The translations under genes and the position numbers were made by a program. Under the pieces are notes generated by a model. The model was given only the letters and a program-made list of their open reading frames with translations, made no database searches and was not told where the DNA came from. Shown piece after piece: positions 10,739 to 18,666 of a DNA stretch of 34,944 nucleotides; the first letter of the stretch is position 1, and the number at the start of each line of letters is the position of its first letter. The DNA is from Reyranella sp. (GTDB taxonomy: Bacteria > Pseudomonadota > Alphaproteobacteria > Reyranellales > Reyranellaceae): contig JAUXST010000440.1 of NCBI GenBank assembly GCA_030679805.1, positions 1 to 34,944 on the forward strand. The letters run 5' to 3'.

Positions 10739-11968
10739 CTACAAAGCGGCGGTGACGGCACCCCCGACGGCACAGAGAACGACGACCAGCCAGGGCGGCG
10801 TCTTCCACATGAACAACAGGAGAAACGCGCCGGCGCCGAGCGCGAAGTCGGCGGAACTGGTGATCCCCGCCGTCCACACCGGATCGTAGAGAGCCGCCAG
10901 CAGGATACCGACGACGGCGGCGTTGACGCCGCGCAGCGCCGCCTGGGCGGCACTCCGCCTCCGGAGTTCTTCCCAGAACGGCAGGGCACCGATGACCAGC
11001 AGGAAGGACGGCGCGAACGCCGCCACGAGGCAGAGGGTGGCGCCCACCACGCCGTTGGGTTGCGGCGTCATGATCGCGCCGAGGTAGGCTGCAAAGGTCG
11101 TCAGCGGACCGGGTATGGCCTGGGCGGCGCCATATCCGGCGAGGAAGAGGTCGTTGCTGACCCAGCCGGGCGGGACGACCGCTTCCTGCAGCAGCGGCAG
11201 GATCACATGCCCGCCGCCGAACACCAGTGCCCCCGCGCGATAGAAGGCATCGAACAGTTTTACGCCATGCGAAGGAGTCGCGGCGGCAAGCAGGGGCAGG
11301 CCGGCCAGCAGGACGAAGAAGATCGCCAGCAGGACGGCGCCGGTGCGGCGGCTCACGGGTAACGGCAAGGAGACGTGATCGGTCGGCGCCTCGGCGCGAA
11401 GCAGCAGGGTCCCGACGATGCCGCCCACCAGGATCATGCCGACGAGCGCCAAGGCCGACGGCAGCGCCAGGACGACGACGGTCGTGACGACGGCGATCGT
11501 GGCCCGATCGCGATCGGGTGTCAGCGTCCGCGTCATCCCCAGCACCGCCTGGGCGACAACAGCCACGGCGGCGACTTTCAGCCCGTGCAGCCATCCGGAG
11601 CCGCCGAGACCGCCCAGCGCATCGACGCCATAAGCGAAGGCCACGAGCGCGATGGCCGACGGCAACGTGAAACCCACCCAGGCCGCGAAGGCACCGGCGT
11701 ATCCTGCCCGCGACAGGCCGAGGGCGATGCCGACCTGGCTCGATGCCGGGCCGGGGAGAAACTGGCAGAGGGCGACGATATCGGCGTAGGTGCGATCGTC
11801 GATCCATCGCCGCTTGGCGACGAATTCCTCGCGGAAATAGCCGAGATGGGCGACCGGACCGCCGAACGACGTGAGGCCGAGTCGCAAAAAAATGGCGAGG
11901 ACCTCGGCCCAGGTCCCGGGCGCGCCGCCCGTGGAGGCGGCGGGTGTCTTTTCGGTAACCTCGGTCAT
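10739..11968 (-). CDS. chrA: Chromate efflux transporter ChrA (two CHR domains)
   Basis: 409 aa; FLRLGLTSFGGPVAHLGYFREEFVAKRRWIDDRTYADIVALCQFLPGPASSQVGIALG and second-half FGGGHVILPLLQEAVVPPGWVSNDLFLAGYGAAQAIPGPLTTFAAYLGA. Confidence 0.95.
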   Translation of the reverse strand: MTEVTEKTPAASTGGAPGTWAEVLAIFLRLGLTSFGGPVAHLGYFREEFVAKRRWIDDRTYADIVALCQFLPGPASSQVGIALGLSRAGYAGAFAAWVGFTLPSAIALVAFAYGVDALGGLGGSGWLHGLKVAAVAVVAQAVLGMTRTLTPDRDRATIAVVTTVVVLALPSALALVGMILVGGIVGTLLLRAEAPTDHVSLPLPVSRRTGAVLLAIFFVLLAGLPLLAAATPSHGVKLFDAFYRAGALVFGGGHVILPLLQEAVVPPGWVSNDLFLAGYGAAQAIPGPLTTFAAYLGAIMTPQPNGVVGATLCLVAAFAPSFLLVIGALPFWEELRRRSAAQAALRGVNAAVVGILLAALYDPVWTAGITSSADFALGAGAFLLLFMWKTPPWLVVVLCAVGGAVTAAL

Positions 11969-12285
11969 CGACGCTTGTCCAATTCGTTGAAGAGTTCACG
12001 CACTTTTTCCGTCGCCACCGCAAGCGCTGCCCGCCCTTGGCGTGTTGCCCGATAGTGCCGGCGCGCGCGCCGGCCGGCGCCCTCGGTCCTGGACTTCAGG
12101 TAGCCCTTGCGCTCGAGGCCATGCAGCATGGGATAAAGCGTTCCCGGGCCGATCCTGTAGCCATGCTCGCGCAGCTCCTCGAGCATCCAGTTGCCGAAGA
12201 ACTCGCCCTCTGCCGCATGATGCAGGATGTGGAGCCGGATCAACCCGGCAAGAATATCGTGATGCTTTGCTGCCGCCATGCCCAC
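11965..12285 (-). CDS. PadR family transcriptional regulator
   Basis: 106 aa; HHDILAGLIRLHILHHAAEGEFFGNWMLEELREHGYRIGPGTLYPMLHGLERKGYLKSR winged-helix typical of PadR; 4-bp overlap with chrA. Confidence 0.92.
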   Translation of the reverse strand: MGMAAAKHHDILAGLIRLHILHHAAEGEFFGNWMLEELREHGYRIGPGTLYPMLHGLERKGYLKSRTEGAGRRARRHYRATRQGRAALAVATEKVRELFNELDKRR

Positions 12286-12310
12286 AGTGCCACGCCAATC
12301 GAAGTCCGTA

Positions 12311-12435
12311 ATCGAATTTCGATACTAATCTTGCTTTCTTGACCTGACAACAGAGCCGAGGATCCACGCTCAAACCATTGCGCTGCGAAATTGCAGCCCT
12401 TTGATCGATATTCGATATCGAGATACGATATTAGT
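12311..12435. promoter_or_regulatory. Putative regulator-binding palindromes between padR-chrA and the TSUP transporter
   Basis: ATCGAATTTCGAT (12311-12323); GATCGATATTCGATATCGAGATACGATATTAGT (12403-12435), with overlapping TATCG/CGATA half-sites; CTGCGAAATTGCAG (12384-12397). AT-rich island in an otherwise GC-rich divergent intergenic region. Confidence 0.55.
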
Positions 12436-12465
12436 GGCAGTTTTCTCCGCGAGGGGCCTGCGTCC

Positions 12466-13251
12466 ATGGATCTCTTCGTCATCGGTGCGGCGGCGCTCCT
12501 GGTGTCGGGCCTGACCCTGTTTTCGGGGTTCGGCCTCGGTACGGTGTTGATGCCCGTGTTCGCGCTGTTCTTTCCGGTGCCCGTGGCGATCGCTGCGACG
12601 GCCGTCGTCCATCTCGCCAACAACCTGTTCAAGATCGCGCTTGTCGGACGGCAGGCGGACTGGGGCGTGGTGCTGCGCTTCGGCATTCCTGCGGCGGCGG
12701 CGGCAATGGTCGGTGCGAGCACGCTCTTCCTGTTCGCGGATTTGCCTGTGCTTACGACGTACGAGCTGGGTGGACGCAAGCACGCGATCACCGCGCTGAA
12801 GGTAGTCATTGGCGCGCTGATCATCGCGTTTGCCGGTCTCGAGCTGATCCCGCGCCTTGCGAAGCTGGCCTTTCCGCCGCGCTACCTGTTCATCGGCGGC
12901 CTTCTCTCGGGATTCTTCGGCGGTCTGTCCGGCAACCAGGGCGCCTTCCGGTCGGCGTTCCTGATCAAGGCGGGACTCGACAAGGAAGCATTCGTCGGCA
13001 CGGGCGTCGTGTCGACCGTGATCGTCGATACCGTGCGGTTGATCGTTTACGGCGTGTCCTTCTACACTTCCAGTTTCGTCGCACTGGAGGCGAGTGTCGC
13101 CGCTTCCGTCGTGGTGGCGGTCGCGAGCGCCTTCGTTGGCGCCTATGCTGGAGCGCGCCTGCTGGAAAAAGTGACCCTGCGTTTCGTGCAGCTCATCGTC
13201 GCCGTCGCGATGGTCGCCTTCGGCATCGCCTTGGGTGGGGGGATCATCTAG
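12466..13251 (+). CDS. Sulfite exporter TauE/SafE (TSUP) family transporter
   Basis: 261 aa, multi-TM; FIGGLLSGFFGGLSGNQGAFRSAFLIKAGLDKEAFVGTGVV; start at ATG 12466 preferred to the ORF start at 12391. Confidence 0.88.
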   Translation: MDLFVIGAAALLVSGLTLFSGFGLGTVLMPVFALFFPVPVAIAATAVVHLANNLFKIALVGRQADWGVVLRFGIPAAAAAMVGASTLFLFADLPVLTTYELGGRKHAITALKVVIGALIIAFAGLELIPRLAKLAFPPRYLFIGGLLSGFFGGLSGNQGAFRSAFLIKAGLDKEAFVGTGVVSTVIVDTVRLIVYGVSFYTSSFVALEASVAASVVVAVASAFVGAYAGARLLEKVTLRFVQLIVAVAMVAFGIALGGGII

Positions 13252-13277
13252 GCAACAGAGTCCATGCAGAGGAGAGG

Positions 13278-13790
13278 ATGATGAAACGCTATGCTCTCGC
13301 GTCCCTGACGGCGATCTGCCTGGCCAGCGGACTGGGATACGTCCATGCACAGACCGACCAATCGCGTCGCATGTCTAATGCTTGGCTGCTCGATGCGCCC
13401 AATGACACCGAGCGGTTCCGCCTGCTTCAGCGGTATCTCCGGGGCTTCGATCAACCGATGTGGGAGGTCGGCGAGCGCTACCAGAAACTCTATGACGCGC
13501 TCAAGCTGGAGAACTACGACATGGCGCTGTACCAGTGGGACAAGATCAAGGTGACGATCCAGAGCGGATATCTCAAACGGCCCGCCCGCAAAGCCAACGC
13601 CGACGCGTTCCTGCTCGACCAGAACTGGGCCGTGGTGGACGCGGCTTTCAAGAGCCGGAACAAGGCGAAAGCTTGGGACGGCTTTGAATTGGCGCGCAAT
13701 TCTTGCATGTCGTGTCATGAGGCGGAGAAGGTCGCGTTCATGAATAATCAGCCGCTGTTCCATGACACGGTGCCGCCGGCCAAACGGTGA
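13278..13790 (+). CDS. Secreted small protein with one CxxCH heme-binding motif (cytochrome c-like)
   Basis: 170 aa; signal peptide MMKRYALASLTAICLASGLGYVHAQ; C-terminal ARNSCMSCHEAEKVAFMNNQPLF. Confidence 0.75.
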   Translation: MMKRYALASLTAICLASGLGYVHAQTDQSRRMSNAWLLDAPNDTERFRLLQRYLRGFDQPMWEVGERYQKLYDALKLENYDMALYQWDKIKVTIQSGYLKRPARKANADAFLLDQNWAVVDAAFKSRNKAKAWDGFELARNSCMSCHEAEKVAFMNNQPLFHDTVPPAKR

Positions 13791-13847
13791 CGCAACGAGG
13801 CGTCCAGGGCGTATCGACGCCATAGCCGAAGCAAGAGGAATGATTTC

Positions 13848-14033
13848 ATGAAGCCGCCGATCAAGATCGACGACAAGGTGATGGCCGGAGCGCAGCCGGG
13901 CGAGGACGACTTGGCCGTGCTCGCAAAGCAGGGCATCACCACGATCATCAACCTGCGCCGGACGGGCGAGTCCAATCAGCCGATCGCGCCGGCCGCTACG
14001 CCTTCCCGCCCCACAGCCGACGCGTGGCGATAG
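13848..14033 (+). pseudogene. Truncated Blh/DUF442-type (TIGR01244-like) sulfur transferase/phosphatase remnant
   Basis: MKPPIKIDDKVMAGAQPGEDDLAVLAKQGITTIINLRRTGESNQPIAPA resembles the N-terminal third of the family; the remainder PATPSRPTADAWR is out of character and overlaps the 3' end of the convergent gene. Confidence 0.6.
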
Positions 14034-15177
14034 CGGCGCCCTCGCTGCAACTCTTGAGCTTGGCCCACACCACGTCCTCGGTGACCATCTCGCCGCCGGC
14101 GAAAGTGCAGAAACCGCAATCGCTCGAGGCGATGACGCGACTCCTGTCGCCCACGGCGTCGACCGCCTCGCAGATGCGATTGGCGATGACCTCGGGATGC
14201 TCGACGAAGTTGGTGGTCGAGTCGATCACGCCGGGCAGCAGCAGGAAACCGTCGGGAAGCTTGTTCTTCTTGAGCGCAGCGTACTCGTGCTGGTGGCGCG
14301 GGTTGGCGAACTCGATGGAGAGCGCGCCGACCTTGGCCTGGTAGAGCGCCGGCAGAATGTAGTGCATAGGGATGTCGTCGACGTGCGGGCCCTCCCAGTT
14401 GCCCCAGCAGCAATGAAGCCTGACGCGCTCGCGCGGGATCCCGGCGAGCGCCTCGTTCAGCGCCGCGACATGCATGTCGACGATCTTCAGGAACTCGGGC
14501 GTGCTCTTGTCCTGGAACAGGGTGGTGCGTTCCATGGCGAGGTCGGGTGCATCGATCTGCAGGATGAAGTCGCGTGCAATCAACTCGTATTCCTTGGCGA
14601 TCTGACGGGCCAAGGCGAAAACATAAGCCTCGTGGCTGTCGTAGTGCGCGTTCAACAGGGTGGTGGCGATGATGCCGGGCGAAGGCGCCGTCATGAACGT
14701 CTCGACGGGCTTCCCGGCCTGTTGGGCGAGTGCGGCCTTGAACAGGCGGCATTCTTCCTCGGCCGAACGAAGATCGTCATAGACGACTTCGCCGATGGCC
14801 TGCGGCGCATTGCGGACCTTGGTGCGCCGGGGTGCGCGGCGGGCCCACTGGGCCGCAAACATCGGGAAGTTCGCGTAGTCGGTCGGCGAGGGCCGCTTCG
14901 ATTCGCCGCCAAAGCCCTTCATGCGCTGGGCGACATAGGTCTGGAAGCCGACTCGCGGCTGCTCGCCATCGTTCACGATATCGATCCCGGCTGCGCATTG
15001 CTGGGCCACGACATGATGCACGGCTTCCTCGCCAAGGCGGGCCAGCCGCGTTTTGTCGATGGCCTCGCCCGCCTCGTCGCGGATCAGCAGATCGCTGAGC
15101 TCGGGGTTGCGCGGCAGGCTGCCGACATGCGTGGTGAGGATCCGCTCCTCGCTGCGATGCATAAACCTCTCCCCCAC
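13996..15177 (-). CDS. Cobalamin-independent methionine synthase II family protein (MetE C-terminal-like)
   Basis: 393 aa; ILTTHVGSLPRNPELSDLL, GIDIVNDGEQPRVGFQTYVAQRMKGF, RVRLHCCWGNWEGPHVDDIP, VIASSDCGFCTFAG. Start may be the ATG at 15162. Confidence 0.87.
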   Translation of the reverse strand: MGERFMHRSEERILTTHVGSLPRNPELSDLLIRDEAGEAIDKTRLARLGEEAVHHVVAQQCAAGIDIVNDGEQPRVGFQTYVAQRMKGFGGESKRPSPTDYANFPMFAAQWARRAPRRTKVRNAPQAIGEVVYDDLRSAEEECRLFKAALAQQAGKPVETFMTAPSPGIIATTLLNAHYDSHEAYVFALARQIAKEYELIARDFILQIDAPDLAMERTTLFQDKSTPEFLKIVDMHVAALNEALAGIPRERVRLHCCWGNWEGPHVDDIPMHYILPALYQAKVGALSIEFANPRHQHEYAALKKNKLPDGFLLLPGVIDSTTNFVEHPEVIANRICEAVDAVGDRSRVIASSDCGFCTFAGGEMVTEDVVWAKLKSCSEGAAIATRRLWGGKA

Positions 15178-15181
15178 CCGG

Positions 15182-16153
15182 CTAGTCGATCGTGGCGCCG
15201 GCCGCCTTCACCACCTCGGCCCATTTGGCGCGGTCGGCCTTCACCGTGGCCTTGAACTGCGCGAGCGTCTCGTAACGCGGCGTGTTGCCGAGTTCGACCA
15301 GCTTCTTGGCAACCTCGGGATCCTCGATTGCTATCTTGAGCGCGGCGTTCATCTTGGCGGCGATCGCCGGATCGAGCCCCTTGGGTGCGAAGATGCCGAA
15401 CCAGATGTAGCTCTCGTAGCCCGGCAGGCCCTGCTCGGCGATGGTCGGCAGGTCGGGCATGGCGCCGACGCGCTTGGCCGTGGTGACGCCCAGCAGGCGG
15501 ACCTTGCCGGCCTTGGCGTGCTGCATCATGGCCTGCAGCAGCGCGAAGACGCAGCAGGTCTCGCCCTTCAGCACCGAGTTGGTGGCGTCCGGCCCGCCCT
15601 TGTAGGGCACATGGACCATGTCGAGGCCGGCCTGCTTGTTGAAGGCGGCAAAGGCGAGATGCGTACCGGTGCCGTTGCCGGTCGAGGCATAGCTGTACTT
15701 GCCGGGCGCCGCCTTCACCTTGGCGATGAAGTCCTGAACGTTCTTGGCGTCGATCACCGCGGGATTGATGGCCAGCACGTTGGGAATGTCGGCGATGGTC
15801 GAGATCGGCGTAAAGTCCGCCTCGACGTCGAACGGCAGCTTCTTGTAGAGCGCGGCATTGACGCCATGCGTCGCCGCCGTGCCGAGCAGGAAGGTGTAGC
15901 CGTCGGCCGGTGCCCGGAAGACCGTCTCCGAGGCGACGTTGCCGCCGGCGCCGCTCTTGTAGTCGATGACCAGCCGCTGCCCGAGCGTCTTCTCCAGCGA
16001 CGGCTGCAGTAGGCGCGCCACGACATCGACCCCCGAGCCAGCGGGGAAGCCCATGTAGATGGTGATCGGCCGGCTCGGCCACTCCTGCGCCTGCACCTGC
16101 ATCGATGCCGCAGAGAGGAAGAGTGCGAGCGCGCCCAGCAGAAGTCTCAGCAT
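15182..16153 (-). CDS. Bug-family tripartite tricarboxylate transporter substrate-binding protein
   Basis: 323 aa with signal peptide; WPSRPITIYMGFPAGSGVDVVARLLQPSLEKTLGQRLVIDYKSGAGGNVASE is the Bug/TctC signature. Confidence 0.92.
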   Translation of the reverse strand: MLRLLLGALALFLSAASMQVQAQEWPSRPITIYMGFPAGSGVDVVARLLQPSLEKTLGQRLVIDYKSGAGGNVASETVFRAPADGYTFLLGTAATHGVNAALYKKLPFDVEADFTPISTIADIPNVLAINPAVIDAKNVQDFIAKVKAAPGKYSYASTGNGTGTHLAFAAFNKQAGLDMVHVPYKGGPDATNSVLKGETCCVFALLQAMMQHAKAGKVRLLGVTTAKRVGAMPDLPTIAEQGLPGYESYIWFGIFAPKGLDPAIAAKMNAALKIAIEDPEVAKKLVELGNTPRYETLAQFKATVKADRAKWAEVVKAAGATID

Positions 16154-16214
16154 GCCTGTCTCCTAAAGCTCCATGATTTGGATACTATGCTGCGGCAACG
16201 CAGAGGGAAAAGCC

Positions 16215-17381
16215 ATGGGCTACATGACCGACGAGCGCCGCATGATCCAGGAGACGGCGCGCGCCTTCGCGATGAAGGAGGTGCTGCCGGTCGCCAACAG
16301 GCTAGATCCCGAGAAAGGTGACATCCCGCGGGAGCTGATCCAGAAGCTGGCCGACATGGGCTATTTCGGCATCGTCATCCCCGAGGAACATGGCGGCATG
16401 GGCCTCGGCGTCTTCGAGTATTGCCTGATCACCGAGGAGCTGGCGCGGGCCTGGATGAGCGTCGCCTCCATCATCGCCCGCGGCAACGGCCTCGCCGCCG
16501 GTCGCGGCATGACCGAGGCCCAGCGCAAGGTGTTCCTGCCACGCGCCGCCCGCGGCGAATTCCTGGGCGCCGCGGCCATGTCCGAGCCCAATGTCGGCTC
16601 CGACCTCGGCAGCATCTCCTGCCGCGCCAAAAAGGACGGTGACGACTGGGTGATCAATGGCAACAAATACTGGTGCACGTTTGCCGACGGCGCTGACTAC
16701 ATCATGCTGGTGGCGCGCACGTCGGACTCGCCCGACCCCAAGCGCAAGCATGTCGGCCTCTCCTCCTTCCTGATCGAGAAGCCCCGGGGCCAGCTGCCCA
16801 AGGGCGTGAACGGCGCGCCGATCCCGAAGATCGGCTACTTCGGCTGGAAGACCTGGGAACTGGCCTTCGACGACTGCCGCCTGCCCGGCTCGGCGCTGAT
16901 CGGCGAGGAAGGCCGCGCCTTCTATTACATCTCGGCCGGTCTCGAACGCGCCCGCGCCCACACCGCGGCCCGCGCCATCGGGCTTGCCCGCGGTGCGCTG
17001 GAGGACGCCACCGCCTATGCCCAGGAGCGCCGGCAGTTCGGCCAGGCAATCGGCGAGTTCCAGAACACGCGCTTCCGGTTGGCCCGCATGGCAACCGAGA
17101 TCGAGGCGGCGCGCCAGCTCATGTACTTCGTCTGCGACGAGATCGACCAGAAGCGGCGCTGCGACAAGGAGGCGGCGATGGTGAAATTCTTCGCCTCCGA
17201 GATGGCCGAGCGCGTGACGTCGGAGGCGCTGCAGGTGTTCGGCGGCGCGGGCTACACCACGCTGCATGCCGTCGAACGCTACTGGCGCGACGCCCGCCTC
17301 ACCAAGATCTTCGAGGGCACGTCGGAGATCCAGCAGCGCATCATCTCGGACCATCTGCTGGGCAAGCCGAAGGCGGTGTAA
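16215..17381 (+). CDS. Acyl-CoA dehydrogenase family protein
   Basis: 388 aa; AAMSEPNVGSDLGSISCRAKKDGDDWVINGNKYWCTFADGAD; QVFGGAGYTTLHAVERYWRDARLTKIFEGTSEIQQRIISDHLLG. Confidence 0.95.
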   Translation: MGYMTDERRMIQETARAFAMKEVLPVANRLDPEKGDIPRELIQKLADMGYFGIVIPEEHGGMGLGVFEYCLITEELARAWMSVASIIARGNGLAAGRGMTEAQRKVFLPRAARGEFLGAAAMSEPNVGSDLGSISCRAKKDGDDWVINGNKYWCTFADGADYIMLVARTSDSPDPKRKHVGLSSFLIEKPRGQLPKGVNGAPIPKIGYFGWKTWELAFDDCRLPGSALIGEEGRAFYYISAGLERARAHTAARAIGLARGALEDATAYAQERRQFGQAIGEFQNTRFRLARMATEIEAARQLMYFVCDEIDQKRRCDKEAAMVKFFASEMAERVTSEALQVFGGAGYTTLHAVERYWRDARLTKIFEGTSEIQQRIISDHLLGKPKAV

Positions 17382-17554
17382 GAGAGCCCCTGACGGCCCG
17401 GCGTTGCGCCTCGGTGCCCTATAGCCGTCGGCGGCCGGCATCGCTTCCAGTCAATTGGGAGACACTACGACGCTTGCCGTCCCTCTAGGTGGCGCGCCAT
17501 GGGGCATATAGACTGGAATGAAATTCAGAAGCATCCATCTACGGAGATACGCGC

Positions 17555-18532
17555 ATGTTCAGGGTCATCGCTGTGTTTCGACGCTTGATATGCATCGGGG
17601 TATGCTTTCTGAGTTCAGCGTGTGCCAGCACCCAACTGAACTACAATACGGCGGACTTGGCCTCTTCGTTGAATTCCCTGACGAAGAAGCAGGTTTTCTT
17701 CAATCTTGCCCAAGCGCTCGAGGATCCGGATTTCGTTCCATCGCAGGTGACGATTTCCATCGGCACCGCCCAGACGATCAACTCGGTCAGTCCGTCGATC
17801 AGCATACCCCTTTCCCCTGCCATTGCCACGACCACGCGATTTACGAGCGCAGGGAACCCCAGTGCCCAATACGGAGCCCAGATAGGGTCCGGCAGCCCCA
17901 CCCTGGGCGTCCAGGTGACCGATGCCTGGAATCAAAGCTGGACAATGGTTCCCGCAAATTCCTCGAACCAACTGAGGCGCCTGCGAACCCTCTATCAATA
18001 CGTCACGGGAACGATGTCGCGCAGGAACCCCGGCACAGACCTCAGCCAGGAAGAGGCAGAGAAGCAGTTCCTGTGCGACTATCCCCTGCAGGCTCTGTCG
18101 GTTTCTCCGAACAACGAGAACGTCATATTCCGACTGGAGGGCTGCCAAGACAACAACCCCAAGTCGCCGCGCTCGCGCGTGATTCATGCCGATCCGACTT
18201 TCACCCAAGGGCCGAACTGCATCGTATGCATAGACGATCTCAATGCCCGGTCGCTTCGGCCCTATGTCAATCCGAACTTGAAATACCACTTCATACGCAC
18301 CGCAGCCAAGAAGACCGATGATATGATCAGGGTCGGCGGGCATGGCACGACGGCCTTCTATGTCTGTGGGGCGGCCCAGGGAAATTGCGCCCTTGTCGCC
18401 CACCAGGAAGCCTTCGATGGCCGCAAGGCGTTCAGCGACTTCATCCTGTTCGTGTATGAGGCGATGAGCGTTCCGAGCTCGAGCGGGAGCGGACGATCGA
18501 CGGGCGGCTCGTTCGTCTACTCGGTACGATGA
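17555..18532 (+). CDS. Hypothetical lipoprotein
   Basis: 325 aa; lipobox-like FLSSAC at the N-terminus; no family recognised; lower local GC than neighbours. Confidence 0.65.
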   Translation: MFRVIAVFRRLICIGVCFLSSACASTQLNYNTADLASSLNSLTKKQVFFNLAQALEDPDFVPSQVTISIGTAQTINSVSPSISIPLSPAIATTTRFTSAGNPSAQYGAQIGSGSPTLGVQVTDAWNQSWTMVPANSSNQLRRLRTLYQYVTGTMSRRNPGTDLSQEEAEKQFLCDYPLQALSVSPNNENVIFRLEGCQDNNPKSPRSRVIHADPTFTQGPNCIVCIDDLNARSLRPYVNPNLKYHFIRTAAKKTDDMIRVGGHGTTAFYVCGAAQGNCALVAHQEAFDGRKAFSDFILFVYEAMSVPSSSGSGRSTGGSFVYSVR

Positions 18533-18609
18533 AGCGAGAAGCGATCCTCTACGCGAAGGCGAACCGATCGTGAGAGATGTCGACAGTTTCATGTCGACGG
18601 CACCCGCAC

Positions 18610-18632
18610 ACCCGATAGGGTGGCGATCGGGT
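18610..18632. terminator. Weak stem-loop between convergent genes
   Basis: ACCCGAT (18610-18616) / ATCGGGT (18626-18632), 9-nt loop, followed by TTTC; lies between convergent CDS. Confidence 0.35.
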
Positions 18633-18666
18633 TTCACGAGGTGCTGTAGTTTTCTGCGAGCGAACG

